Notes: generated from the sequence alone by a model not told the origin. A DNA stretch of 52,906 nucleotides from Mucilaginibacter pineti (GCF_900101875.1 NZ_FNAI01000024.1:1-52906), one strand, 5' to 3'. Shown: positions 44,148 through 52,818, counted from the stretch's first letter. Program-made: numbers and translations.

Positions 44148-44420
44148 TTATTGCGTCTTGTGGAATATGACTACAATAAGAACTTCCGCATCTTTTTTTG
44201 CATAGTTAGAGATGTGAGCAGATTCACCAGCAACCCCCTTGCTGAAGTTTGCTATTTTAGAATTTATTTTAGTCAACTTAATTTTCACATATCCATTTTT
44301 GCCGTACTTTCCCAATGCTGTAGCTTCGCCTTTAGAAGTAGATATCCATTTTGAGTCTTTCTTTCCTGCAACCTGACTTTCCGCTGGATTAGTTGCTTTC
44401 GGATTTCTTCCATAAATCCA
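44148..44420 (-). pseudogene. orphan C-terminal fragment of a polymorphic toxin (ART-like)
   Basis: A frame of 90 codons without any ATG opens after a TAA at 44421-44423 and ends at 44148. It reads like the tail of a toxin: WIYGRNPKATNPAES, then KDSKWISTSKGEATALGKYG (residues 21-40), GYVKIKLTKINSK and ESAHISNYAKKDAEVLIV (66-83). The WISTSK strand followed by a final ExE-like strand is the pattern of ADP-ribosyltransferase-fold toxin domains. The domain's expected first motif (an Arg near the N-terminus) and all delivery domains are missing. It lies 12 bases upstream of a small gene in the immunity position. I infer a relic of a toxin-immunity module. The fold assignment is tentative. Confidence 0.6.
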
Positions 44421-44458
44421 TTAATCGGTTTAATCGTGGTTCAGACAAATTGAGAAAC

Positions 44459-45256
44459 CTACCAGCTGCCGCTTGATCCGCCGCCGCCACCGCTTCCGCC
44501 GCCGAAGCCGCCAAAACCACCACCGCCGCTTCCGCCACCGCCGGAAAATCCTCCCCAGTCAGATCCGCTGCTGCGGCCACTTCCGCCGAGCATATTGCCT
44601 GCTAAAAACCACCAGAAGGGGCTTGCACCGCCACGGCCGCCAATGATTTGCCGGCCACCACCGCCGCCACGGTTACGGAATATGAGGATGAGGATCACTA
44701 CAATTATAATGATCACCACAAAGCCGTTACCGCCGTTGCTGCTGCTCTGTTTGGCCTGTTTTTTATCGGCCTTATATTCGCCTTTGGTATATTTTATAAT
44801 GCTGGTTGTTGCTGCATCAAGTCCGCCGTAATAATCATCCTGTTTAAAATGAGGCTTCATATCCTTTTGGATGATCTCCTGGGTAATTACATCAGGCAAA
44901 GGGCCTTCGGCGCCATAACCTGTTTGTATAGACATTTTACGGTCGCCCATGGCAACCAGCACCAAAATGCCGTTGTTCTTATCTTTTTGACCGATGCCCC
45001 ATTTACGGAGCAACTGCACACCATAAGCATTAATGTCATAATTGCCCGTCGATTTCATCATCACTACCGCTATTTGGGTAGAGGTTGAATCATTAAATGC
45101 AACCAGTTTATCTTCCAGCTTTTGCTTATCGGCAGCCGATAGGGTATTGGTATAATCGGTAACCAGTGTGGTTGATCTTTCGGGTAATTCCTGCGCAAAC
45201 ACCATGCAGGTGCTAAGCAAAAGGCCGAATAATAATATGATTTTTTTGAACATCAT
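44459..45256 (-). CDS. TPM-domain membrane protein with glycine-rich tail
   Basis: The 265-residue protein has a signal peptide (about 1-22), a TPM domain (about 30-150; ERSTTLVTDYTNTLSAADKQ at its start, MGDRKMSIQTGYGAEGPLPD further on), one membrane helix (FVVIIIIVVILILIF, about 179-193) and a tail very rich in Gly and Ser ending SGGGGGSSGSW. Such proteins are common beside lemA; TPM domains have been reported to have phosphatase activity or to help photosystem repair in plants, and the bacterial role is unclear. It is the third gene of the leftward lemA operon, 8 bases after the second. Confidence 0.88.
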   Translation of the reverse strand: MMFKKIILLFGLLLSTCMVFAQELPERSTTLVTDYTNTLSAADKQKLEDKLVAFNDSTSTQIAVVMMKSTGNYDINAYGVQLLRKWGIGQKDKNNGILVLVAMGDRKMSIQTGYGAEGPLPDVITQEIIQKDMKPHFKQDDYYGGLDAATTSIIKYTKGEYKADKKQAKQSSSNGGNGFVVIIIIVVILILIFRNRGGGGGRQIIGGRGGASPFWWFLAGNMLGGSGRSSGSDWGGFSGGGGSGGGGFGGFGGGSGGGGGSSGSW

Positions 45257-45264
45257 TTTAAAGG

Positions 45265-45699
45265 TTAATCGCCATCCATAAAAGCGATATCATCGGGCAA
45301 TTCATTTACGTTGCCAGCCGTATGCGGAAAATATTTTTGCAGCTGTTCGCCGGCAATTTTTAAGCCGGTAACAATTCCTTCTACTATATCGCCATATTTA
45401 AAATGGTTCAGCATATCTTCCTTGGTGCTATCCCAAAAATCGGCAGGCACTACCTGGTTTATCCCGGAATCGCCAATGATGGCAAACTTACGATCCACGG
45501 TAGCTACATATATAAGTACGCCATGCCTTAACGCAGTTTTATGCATATTCAGCTGAAAGAAGTATTTAGCTGCCCTGTCCAGTACCTCTTCGCTGCATTT
45601 TTTTTCAATGCAAACCCGTATCTCGCCCGAACTTCGGTTTTCTGCTTCCTCAATCCCCTTGCGGATGCGTTGCTGCTCTTCCTCGTTAAATACTGGCAT
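45265..45699 (-). CDS. cytosolic TPM-domain protein
   Basis: The 144-residue protein consists almost wholly of a TPM domain (RIRKGIEEAENRSSGEIRVC, then AKYFFQLNMHKTALRHGVLI and RKFAIIGDSGINQVVP) and lacks a signal peptide or membrane helix. It lies between lemA and the membrane TPM gene in a three-gene operon, where the two TPM proteins may act together. A 99-base gap with palindromes separates it from lemA. Confidence 0.87.
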   Translation of the reverse strand: MPVFNEEEQQRIRKGIEEAENRSSGEIRVCIEKKCSEEVLDRAAKYFFQLNMHKTALRHGVLIYVATVDRKFAIIGDSGINQVVPADFWDSTKEDMLNHFKYGDIVEGIVTGLKIAGEQLQKYFPHTAGNVNELPDDIAFMDGD

Positions 45700-45724
45700 A
45701 ATTGTGATTAAATTGATTTATGAT

Positions 45725-45789
45725 GATTACACCGATATTTGAGATGATTACAAATAGAATCAGTGTAATCACCTTAAACCGGTGTAATC
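45725..45789. repeat. nested inverted repeats between lemA and the TPM genes
   Basis: Outer arms 45725-45734 and 45780-45789 (GATTACACCG and complement) enclose inner arms 45745-45752 and 45764-45771 (TGATTACA and complement). They resemble the GATTACACGGATT-type dispersed repeats of this group. In an intercistronic gap they could stabilise the transcript ends. Confidence 0.7.
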
Positions 45790-45798
45790 TCCCTGAAA

Positions 45799-46377
45799 TT
45801 AAAATTGAACTTTTGGTGCTTTATCTGATCCAGGTTCGGCGGTGAAGTAGCCTTTTTCGCTAAAGCCGAACATTTTTGCAGTGATATTGGCCGGGAACGA
45901 ACGGATCTTGGTGTTAAATTCCTGTACGGCAGTGTTAAAATCCTGGCGCGATACCTGTATCCGGTTTTCGGTGCCTTCAATTTGTGCCTGTAGGCCAAGG
46001 AAGTTTTCGTTGGTTTTTAAGTTGGGATAGTTTTCGGTAACCACCAATAACCTGCCCAATGCCGAACTTAGTTCGCCCTGTGCAGCCTGGAAAGCTTTGA
46101 TAGATTCGGGAGTTAGCTTGGTAGGGTCAACCTGTACGGCTGTAGCCTTGGCACGCGCCTCAACAACGGCGGTTAATGTGCTCTTTTCAAAATTGGCAGC
46201 ACCTTTTACGGTATTTACCAAATTGGGTATCAAATCGCTGCGGCGTTGGTATTGGCTTTGTACAGCAGCCCATTGAGTTTTTACATTTTCATCCAGCTTA
46301 ACCATGCCGTTATAACTGCATGAACTAAGCGACATAGCCGCAACCGCGATCAATATAAAAGATAATAGCTTTTTCAT
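45799..46377 (-). CDS. lemA: LemA family lipoprotein
   Basis: The 192-residue protein starts with a lipoprotein signal with lipobox SLSSC (Cys20) and then has the LemA four-helix core with YNGMVKLDENVKTQWAAVQS (about 22-41), YQRRSDLIPNLVNTVKGAAN and ENRIQVSRQDFNTAVQEFNT. It faces the periplasm and is anchored to a membrane. LemA nearly always stands with TPM-type genes, as here. The function of the trio is unknown. Confidence 0.93.
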   Translation of the reverse strand: MKKLLSFILIAVAAMSLSSCSYNGMVKLDENVKTQWAAVQSQYQRRSDLIPNLVNTVKGAANFEKSTLTAVVEARAKATAVQVDPTKLTPESIKAFQAAQGELSSALGRLLVVTENYPNLKTNENFLGLQAQIEGTENRIQVSRQDFNTAVQEFNTKIRSFPANITAKMFGFSEKGYFTAEPGSDKAPKVQF

Positions 46378-46547
46378 TTGTTTTACTTTAGTGATGTTTT
46401 TTCTGTTTAGATTACAAAACGCGTACCGTTGTTACAATCTTTAATAGTTATGCCAACATGGCAATATTACACCTCTAAAGGTAATTAAAACATTTAAGCT
46501 ATACAGCAATATTGTTTGAGGGCTAATATTGCTTATCTGTACAAATA

Positions 46548-47117
46548 TTATCCGGCCAGGCAATGCTCTTCGCGCATGGTAAGCTTACCTATCATTTCTT
46601 TTAAAATTGCACGGGCACGATGAAGGGTAGTGCGTGATAAAAGTTCGCTCATACCAAGTGATGAGCCAATTTCCTGGTGCGAATAGCCTTCAATAGCATA
46701 CATATTAAATACAGACCGGTAGGTTTTTGGCAGTTTTTGAACCAGCTTCATAAGGTCTTTGGCTTCAAGTCCGTTATCATTGTATGATTTACTTATAGGC
46801 ATTTCAGTTTCTGCCGAAAAATCTTCTACCAAAACCATTGGCTTTAATTTACGGTAGCGTGATATAGCGCAATGCACCATGATACGACGGATCCAGCCTT
46901 CAAGGCTTCCCTCGCCACGGTAATTTTTCATGTTTCTGAACATTTTTATAAAGCCTTCCTGCAGTATATCCTGTGCTTCATCTTTATCGGTTGCATAGCG
47001 CATGCAAACAGCCAGCATTCTTGGTGCTAATAATCTGTACAGTTGTTCCTGGCATTTACGGTCGTTGCTTAAGCATCCTTCCCAAATAGTCTGTAAACGT
47101 TCGTCGGCGGTAGTCAT
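46548..47117 (-). CDS. ECF-type RNA polymerase sigma factor
   Basis: The 189-residue protein has sigma region 2 (about 20-90, with RMLAVCMRYATDKDEAQDIL and GFIKMFRNMKNYRGEGSLEG) and region 4 (about 125-180, with KLPKTYRSVFNMYAIEGYSH and a helix-turn-helix EIGSSLGMSELLSRTTLHRAR). No anti-sigma factor gene is adjacent; the neighbours are a lemA operon and an FAD enzyme. The sigma factor should direct a specific regulon, which I cannot name. Confidence 0.93.
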   Translation of the reverse strand: MTTADERLQTIWEGCLSNDRKCQEQLYRLLAPRMLAVCMRYATDKDEAQDILQEGFIKMFRNMKNYRGEGSLEGWIRRIMVHCAISRYRKLKPMVLVEDFSAETEMPISKSYNDNGLEAKDLMKLVQKLPKTYRSVFNMYAIEGYSHQEIGSSLGMSELLSRTTLHRARAILKEMIGKLTMREEHCLAG

Positions 47118-47262
47118 TGTGTGTTGTATTTATATATGATGCCCATGCCAATACAAGTGCCAATGTGTAAGTTGTTGATTACTAAATAAATAAAATTTAT
47201 CGAGCAAAATAAACTGTTCGATACCGGACGGTGATTGTGCACGTGCGAACGGTTTTTGAAGA

Positions 47263-47375
47263 AGCCTCACCCAAACCCTCTCCAAAAGAGAGGGCTTTAT
47301 CATCATGTTTTTAATTAAGTATTATAGACCTATCTATTTTAACTCCCTCTCCTTTGGAGAGGGCCGGGGTGAGGC
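47263..47375. repeat. dispersed palindromic repeat (CCTCACC type), copy 2
   Basis: Arms beginning GCCTCACCCAAACCCTCTCC and ending GAGAGGGCCGGGGTGAGGC flank an AT-rich middle. The family is the same as at 35625-35733. It lies upstream of the FAD oxidoreductase, just before its putative promoter. Confidence 0.78.
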
Positions 47376-47385
47376 GTTTTTTCTT

Positions 47386-47393
47386 TACCTTTG
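47386..47393 (+). promoter_or_regulatory. putative -7 box of the FAD oxidoreductase operon
   Basis: TACCTTTG fits TAnnTTTG and lies 30 bases before the ATG. A small hairpin CCGGG/CCCGG (47400-47416) sits in the resulting leader. The region of the -33 box is inside the end of the dispersed repeat. Confidence 0.45.
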
Positions 47394-47423
47394 CCTCATC
47401 CGGGATAAAAACCCGGCGTAACC

Positions 47424-48974
47424 ATGGTAAAAGAAATTGAAATAGTATGCCCTCCCGGGCAACAGGAAGACGAAGCCGTTGTAAAAAGATTAGCAGCCGC
47501 TTCCTTAAATATTCAGCCTCAAAAGGTATCGGCAGTAAAAATTTTAAAAAGATCAATAGATGCCCGTGGTCGCAGGGTGGTTTACCGCATGATGGTGCAG
47601 GTTTTTATAGATGAAATCTATCAGCCCGAAATTTTCAACGTTAACTATCCCGATATTCAATTTGGCCGACCGGTTATTATAGTTGGCGCAGGCCCCGCCG
47701 GTATCTTTGCAGCGCTTCAATGCATTCAATTGGGGTTAAAACCTATAATTCTTGAACGCGGTAAAGATGTAAAACAGCGCCGCCGCGATTTGGCGAACAT
47801 CAATAAACAAGGCCTTGTAAACCCCGAATCGAACTATTGCTTTGGTGAAGGTGGCGCGGGTACTTATTCAGATGGCAAACTTTACACCCGCTCAACTAAG
47901 CGCGGCGATGTTAACCAAGTGTTGAAAATGTTTGTGGCCCATGGTGCTGCCGAAGATATTTTGATAGATGCCCGTCCGCATATTGGTACCAACAAACTCC
48001 CGCAGATTATTACCGCCATGCGCGAAACCATTTTGAATGCCGGCGGCGAATTTATATTTGATGCAAAGGTTACTGAACTATTGGTTGAGTTTGGTAAAAT
48101 AAAAGGTGTGAAACTGGCCAATGGCGAAAAAATGACCGCCGATGCCGTGATCCTGGCGACAGGTCACTCGGCGCGCGATGTGTTTGAAATACTGCATCAC
48201 CAAAATATATTAATTGAAGCCAAACCCTTTGCGCTGGGCGTGCGCATTGAGCATCCGCAGGAAATTATAGATCGTGCCCAATACCATTGTGAGTATCGTG
48301 GTCCGGATTTGCCGCCATCCTACTATAACCTGGTTGAGCAGGTGGCGGATAGGGGGGTGTTTTCATTTTGCATGTGCCCCGGTGGTATCATTGCCCCCTG
48401 TGCAACCGAAGCCAATGAAATTGTGGTGAACGGCTGGAGCCCGTCTAAACGTAACAACCCCTTTGCCAACTCGGGCACGGTGGTACAAATAAATATGGAA
48501 GATGTTGCCGGCGACGATAACGATCCGTTTAAGATGCTGCATTTTCAGCAGCAGGTGGAGCGCGCGGCATTTAATGCGGGCGGCGGCAGTCTTGTAGCTC
48601 CCGGCCAGCGAATGGTTGATTTTGTGGAAGGTAAGCTATCTAATGATCTGCCGGTAAACTCCTATTTACCCGGCACCAAAAGCATCGAGCTAAAGGAAGT
48701 ATTGCCCGGTTGGATAAATGAGCGCCTGCGTAAAGCACTGCCGGTATTCGGTAAAAAAATGAAAGGCTATTATACTAACGAGGCCATATTGGTAGGGGTG
48801 GAATCGCGCACCTCATCGCCCGTAAAAATTCCGCGCGATAAAGAAACACTGCAGCATCCGCAGGTACAGGGCTTATTTCCATGCGGAGAAGGCGCTGGTT
48901 ACGCGGGTGGCATTATTTCTGCTGCTATTGATGGTGTTAACTGCGCAGTGGCAGCCTTAAAAATATTATCATGA
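47424..48974 (+). CDS. FAD-dependent oxidoreductase (COG2509 type)
   Basis: The 516-residue protein has an N-terminal region (1-85) typical of this group, a dinucleotide-binding strand VIIVGAGPAGIFAALQCIQL (about 88-107) with a following LERGKDV, the characteristic CFGEGGAGTYSDGKL (about 140-154), an ATGHSARD second FAD motif, and a C-terminal CGEGAGYAGGIISAAIDGV. The family is widely conserved, but its substrate is unknown. The following DinB gene overlaps its end by 4 bases. Confidence 0.9.
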   Translation: MVKEIEIVCPPGQQEDEAVVKRLAAASLNIQPQKVSAVKILKRSIDARGRRVVYRMMVQVFIDEIYQPEIFNVNYPDIQFGRPVIIVGAGPAGIFAALQCIQLGLKPIILERGKDVKQRRRDLANINKQGLVNPESNYCFGEGGAGTYSDGKLYTRSTKRGDVNQVLKMFVAHGAAEDILIDARPHIGTNKLPQIITAMRETILNAGGEFIFDAKVTELLVEFGKIKGVKLANGEKMTADAVILATGHSARDVFEILHHQNILIEAKPFALGVRIEHPQEIIDRAQYHCEYRGPDLPPSYYNLVEQVADRGVFSFCMCPGGIIAPCATEANEIVVNGWSPSKRNNPFANSGTVVQINMEDVAGDDNDPFKMLHFQQQVERAAFNAGGGSLVAPGQRMVDFVEGKLSNDLPVNSYLPGTKSIELKEVLPGWINERLRKALPVFGKKMKGYYTNEAILVGVESRTSSPVKIPRDKETLQHPQVQGLFPCGEGAGYAGGIISAAIDGVNCAVAALKILS

Positions 48975-49459
48975 GTACTTCCGAAAAATTAAGCACCCAA
49001 TTACAAAAAATTTTAGCTGGCGATGCCTGGTATGGTTCGCCGGTTTATACCATTATTGAAGGCATCAGTTTTGAGGCTGCCTATGAAAAGCCACAAAATT
49101 CTGTACATAATATAGCCGAAATTGTACTGCATATGATAGCGTGGACGGAAGAAGTAATGGACAGGATGAACGGCCTGCCATCGGGCATTCCCACCAGTGG
49201 CGACTGGCCACTAACCGGCGCACCCGACGAACAAAAATGGCAAAACTATGTTGAAGATCTGAAGCTGGTTAACGTAAATTTGATTGGTATTATCCAAAAC
49301 TTCCCCGAAGAACAATGGAATGAGCCAACAGCAGATGAGCGAAACCGCGAACTCGGAACCGGAGTAACCTTCGAAGAACTGATAAATGGCTTAATACAAC
49401 ACCATATTTATCACTCGGGGCAAATAGCTTTACTGAACAGGATTTTGGGATTTCACTGA
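48971..49459 (+). CDS. DinB/YfiT-like metal-dependent protein
   Basis: The 162-residue protein has the DinB four-helix bundle with metal ligands in VLHMIAWTEEVMDRM (His about 57) and LIQHHIYHSGQIALLNRILG (His about 147 and 151). Members are putative metal-dependent transferases, some using bacillithiol or other thiols; this one's substrate is not known. It overlaps the FAD enzyme gene by 4 bases (ATGA), so the two are probably translated together. Confidence 0.88.
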   Translation: MSTSEKLSTQLQKILAGDAWYGSPVYTIIEGISFEAAYEKPQNSVHNIAEIVLHMIAWTEEVMDRMNGLPSGIPTSGDWPLTGAPDEQKWQNYVEDLKLVNVNLIGIIQNFPEEQWNEPTADERNRELGTGVTFEELINGLIQHHIYHSGQIALLNRILGFH

Positions 49460-49527
49460 TAAGGATGATTTCATCTGTTTATCAGCGCGATTAAGGAAAT
49501 CCTGGAATCGGCGCAAATTATAAATGT

Positions 49528-49890
49528 ATGAACAAGAAAACATTAATATTAGGGGCAACACCCGATGCCAGCAGGTATGCAAACCTTGCCGCCAATCGTT
49601 TAGTTGGCCGCGGGCATACCATAGTTAATGTAGGCATAAAAACCGGTGAAGCCGCCGGCGTGCCAATTGAAAAGGCCGAAACCATCCATAACGATATTGA
49701 TACCGTTACCTTATATATAGGTCCGCAAAATCAGCCACCTTTATATAATTATATATTGGATACTAATCCCAAACGAATTATATTTAATCCCGGTACCGAA
49801 AATTCAGAACTGCGCCGCATGGCCAACGAAAAAGGGATTGAAACAGAGTATGCCTGTACGCTGGTGCTGTTGAGTATAGGGGATTATTAA
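49528..49890 (+). CDS. CoA-binding domain protein
   Basis: The 120-residue protein is a CoA_binding_2 Rossmann domain: TLILGATPDASRYANLAANR at the start, a following RGHTIVNVGIKTGEAAG loop, DTVTLYIGPQNQPP and a GTEN segment near position 92. Members bind CoA or a dinucleotide, and their role is unknown. The small membrane protein gene starts 2 bases later. Confidence 0.88.
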   Translation: MNKKTLILGATPDASRYANLAANRLVGRGHTIVNVGIKTGEAAGVPIEKAETIHNDIDTVTLYIGPQNQPPLYNYILDTNPKRIIFNPGTENSELRRMANEKGIETEYACTLVLLSIGDY

Positions 49891-49892
49891 AA

Positions 49893-50129
49893 ATGGAAAA
49901 TATACAACGCAACAACCGTATAAGAACAGCTGTAATATCAGGGTTGATATTTGGCGTATTTATGGGGCTTTACAATATTTATACTGATAACCTAAAAGCG
50001 GGTATTATAAAAGGCGCTATAAGTGGGGTTTTATATGGCGTAATGTCCTATTTTCTTTTTAAACCGCGGGCCAATTCAAAAACAATTGAAACAGAAAATC
50101 AGGCTGCTATAAACGGAAAAGAAGTTTAG
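49893..50129 (+). CDS. small two-helix membrane protein
   Basis: The 78-residue product has two hydrophobic helices, TAVISGLIFGVFMGLYNIY (about 12-30) and IIKGAISGVLYGVMSYFLF (about 37-55), with a glycine pattern in both and a polar tail. I do not know the family. It follows the CoA-binding gene by 2 bases and should be co-transcribed. Confidence 0.68.
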   Translation: MENIQRNNRIRTAVISGLIFGVFMGLYNIYTDNLKAGIIKGAISGVLYGVMSYFLFKPRANSKTIETENQAAINGKEV

Positions 50130-50168
50130 GTAGATACTCTATAAAGAAGTATTAGTGGTGTAATATAT

Positions 50169-51029
50169 TTATGTTATCACTTTGAATGCCTTAAGCAGCG
50201 CAAATAATATTCCAGAGCCACATACAGTGCCAATGATCCATTGGTAGTTTTTTGTTAAAAAATGCTTAACGGTATAAACGGGGTTAACGTGGATAAGCAC
50301 CTTTTTGCTATATGTATCAAGGTCTTTCATTTCAAGGCCTATACCTTTTACATTTATGGCAACACTTAATACCAGTTCCAGAACACTATTTCCGCTCTTT
50401 AAAGGCTTAACATCCCAGTTCCAGCTAGTTTTATCGTTATTTAATACAACCTGTGTTTCACTATTTAGTGAAATTATCTCAAAGAAACCATCTGTAGATA
50501 ATAGCTTTGCTTTCATTTTTTTTGAGAGATGAATCTCTTCAGGAATGCTTGAGGTGGCGTTATGCTGTAGCAAATTTCCATCAAAAGCAATTTCAGTTTT
50601 AATACGTTCTATAACACCAATTTTCATCTCGTCGTTTATCTGGTGCTGAATGAATCCAACTTTTAGATCATTAACAGATCCCGGATAATTCCTGGCAGGT
50701 TCAACCATCATTTTATCCAGCTTATTAACTGTCGCCATTGCTGGCTGACCCTGGTGTTTGACTATAAAATCAAAATAATCATCGTTTAAATAAATACGAT
50801 TCATTATTTTTTTGTTCAGGAATTTAGCCAGCTGATAGAGCGGGATGAGCAAGCCCAACTCAATAACCAACCAAATTATTGGTATGAGAGTTGTTTTTTG
50901 ATTTGCCGCTGTGTTTATAAAGTTTACAATAATTAAGGTAGATAGTATGATGTAAATGGCGCGTTTTGTAAAAGCGCTGGTTATTTCATAATAAAATCTA
51001 AGCATGGCTACATCTTTTGGCTTTAACAA
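50169..51029 (-). CDS. membrane protein of unknown function
   Basis: The 286-residue protein has two membrane helices near the N-terminus (about 20-40 and 48-68), a long soluble middle part (about 75-255) and one helix at the C-terminus (about 262-282, WIIGTVCGSGILFALL). No family is recognised. The soluble middle is beta-rich and its WDVKPLKSGNSVLELVLSVA stretch recalls proteins with a BAM-type or lipid-binding domain, but this is only an impression. The gene stands alone on the minus strand. Confidence 0.7.
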   Translation of the reverse strand: MLKPKDVAMLRFYYEITSAFTKRAIYIILSTLIIVNFINTAANQKTTLIPIIWLVIELGLLIPLYQLAKFLNKKIMNRIYLNDDYFDFIVKHQGQPAMATVNKLDKMMVEPARNYPGSVNDLKVGFIQHQINDEMKIGVIERIKTEIAFDGNLLQHNATSSIPEEIHLSKKMKAKLLSTDGFFEIISLNSETQVVLNNDKTSWNWDVKPLKSGNSVLELVLSVAINVKGIGLEMKDLDTYSKKVLIHVNPVYTVKHFLTKNYQWIIGTVCGSGILFALLKAFKVIT

Positions 51030-51098
51030 ATATAATGCGCTTAACTAATTATTAGTCAATTAAATAAATTGAAAGCATAAGTTATTATAAGTCCGTCG

Positions 51099-52481
51099 CT
51101 AATCCTTGCCCGGTGCCTGTGAAAATATCCTTATCTCTTTAGGATAATAGTTATTTATCCGATTAGGCAGCAGCTTAGCCCATCCTAAAGCATGGCCTTC
51201 AAAATTCATCAGGCTCCAGCCTTTTTCGGTAGTATTTATGTCGATGTTATCACGGCGCAGGTATTGAATGGCCTGGTCGTGGTTTAACTCGGTTTGTAAA
51301 ACGGCATCCTTATTAATAATGGTACTCAGGGCCAGTTCATGATCGGGGATAAGATCTTTGCCCATCAGCTTCCCAACCCGCACGCCCGATTTTTTGAGGT
51401 ATAAGTGTCGTTGTAAAATATTCAGGGTTTCCTTATGCTCTCGGTTAATGGCCAACCAATCGTCGTTTACTTTAAAATAGTAAAAATTGTCGGGGTTATT
51501 AATGTAAGTCTTTACCTGGTCAATCTCCTTGCTACTTATTTTTTGCTGCATGTTGTTTTTAAAGGTGCCCAGTTCGCCGGTATTGGTTTTCTTTTTAAGG
51601 CAGGCGGCAAATAAGCCTTCGCCTTTTACCTGTCCCGGATAAAAGCGGTAACCCCATGCTTTTTGCAAAGGCGATTTGGTTTCAACGATGCCCCACTCCT
51701 TATATATAGGCATGCGGATGCTTTCCATTTCAAATTCCTGGCAAAGCCAATCTAAAATATCCTCGTTTTCCTGTTGCGAATAAGAACATGTACTATATAT
51801 AAGGTATCCATCTTCTTTTAAGGCGGGCAACACATCGGCCAGTATACGTTCCTGTCGCTGGTGACAAAGTTCTACGTTGGCTTCTGACCATTCGTTCATT
51901 GCCTGCGGATCTTTCCTGAACATACCCGAGCCAGAACAAGGCGCGTCAACCAGCATAATATCAAAAAAGCTTTTAAGTCGACCGATATCTTTCGGGTCGT
52001 TATTGCTCACAATAACATTGGCCTGTCCCCATCTGCTCAGGTTATCGGTTAACACGGGCACGCGGGTTTTAATGATTTCGTTAGCCAGCAGCAGATCGGC
52101 GGGGCCAATTGCCGAATTAAGTAGTGTGCTTTTGCCGCCAGGGGCAGCGCAAAGGTCAAGCACTTTTACCGGTTCGGCATCGTTTTGCCTTATATTTTTA
52201 AATATATGATCGATAAACATTGACGATGCCTCCTGTACATAATAGCAACCAGCATGAAAAAGCGGGTCGAAAGTGAAGGATGGGCGGGTATTTAAATAAA
52301 AACCATCGGCACACCAGGGCACTTGCTGGTCGGTTTTTTGGGCCGATGGCTTAAACGGATTAACTCTAATAGCGGTGGGCGCATCATTTAATTGATGCGC
52401 TTTTATAAAACTTTCTTCATCAAATCCGTTTTCCGCGCTTAAAAGCGAAAGGAAATTATGTGGAAACTGTTGCTCGTTCAT
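51099..52481 (-). CDS. rRNA cytosine-C5 methyltransferase (RsmF/NSUN type)
   Basis: The 460-residue SAM-dependent enzyme methylates cytosine in rRNA. It has an N-terminal recognition part, the SAM loop LCAAPGGKSTLL (about 110-121), the catalytic pair in VDAPCSGSGMF and YSTCSYSQQENED (the two cysteines about 182 and 232), and a C-terminal RNA-binding domain (about 300-460). The length and C-terminus match the RsmF/NOL1 group, for which the target in E. coli is C1407 of 16S rRNA. A second ATG two codons upstream (52487) is an equally possible start. Confidence 0.9.
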   Translation of the reverse strand: MNEQQFPHNFLSLLSAENGFDEESFIKAHQLNDAPTAIRVNPFKPSAQKTDQQVPWCADGFYLNTRPSFTFDPLFHAGCYYVQEASSMFIDHIFKNIRQNDAEPVKVLDLCAAPGGKSTLLNSAIGPADLLLANEIIKTRVPVLTDNLSRWGQANVIVSNNDPKDIGRLKSFFDIMLVDAPCSGSGMFRKDPQAMNEWSEANVELCHQRQERILADVLPALKEDGYLIYSTCSYSQQENEDILDWLCQEFEMESIRMPIYKEWGIVETKSPLQKAWGYRFYPGQVKGEGLFAACLKKKTNTGELGTFKNNMQQKISSKEIDQVKTYINNPDNFYYFKVNDDWLAINREHKETLNILQRHLYLKKSGVRVGKLMGKDLIPDHELALSTIINKDAVLQTELNHDQAIQYLRRDNIDINTTEKGWSLMNFEGHALGWAKLLPNRINNYYPKEIRIFSQAPGKD

Positions 52482-52487
52482 ATACAA

Positions 52488-52716
52488 TTCAAATATACGA
52501 AATCCAAAAATGCTATTGTTTGCGGTATAATAGTAAGTTGCAACACCAATTTTAAGGGTAGTTTACAGGCACTTGTGAAATTGTTTTAATTATTTGCAGA
52601 TTTCCTTTGGAACGTAACTCTTTTTGTGCGTACATTTGTGGCCGCTCAAGGAAAAAGGGCGTTGTTTTTTGAAAACTTAGTGAATAAAATAAACTTTAGA
52701 AAAGTGAAAATATCAC
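52488..52716. other. AT-rich intergenic region without gene
   Basis: Between the methyltransferase start and the tandem promoters I see no protein gene. A 63-residue frame at 52626-52817 runs through the promoters and is not credible. The AT-rich stretch may contain an UP-like element for the promoters. Confidence 0.5.
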
Positions 52717-52747
52717 TTGATAAAATGGAAAAAGATTCACATCTTTG
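52717..52747 (+). promoter_or_regulatory. tandem promoter P1 (Bacteroidota type)
   Basis: The -33 box TTG (52717-52719) is separated by 20 bases from CATCTTTG (52740-52747), one base off the -7 consensus TAnnTTTG. The bases after it (CAACCCCAAACAA) are nearly repeated after P2, which shows a duplicated promoter. Confidence 0.6.
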
Positions 52748-52818
52748 CAACCCCAAACAAATCATGAAAATGGCGGTTTGGGATCCAAAAAGAGGTCTTG
52801 AAAAAAACCTCAAATAAG

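Noticed and set aside
44389..44580. 63-residue alanine-rich frame on the minus strand
   Set aside because: It is the shadow of the glycine-rich tail of the TPM protein in another frame, running into the dispersed repeat.
44595..45088. Plus-strand frames opposite the TPM gene
   Set aside because: They are antisense to a well-supported domain and rich in Pro and Arg only because the gene is Gly-rich.
49459..49522. GATGATTTCATC-like sequence after the DinB gene as a regulator site
   Set aside because: It resembles the GATTAAGGATTT-type dispersed repeat remains seen elsewhere in the window, and no specific signal can be supported.
52626..52817. 63-residue frame near the right end
   Set aside because: It passes through promoter P1, has no family and no credible translation start. 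The region is better explained as promoter DNA.
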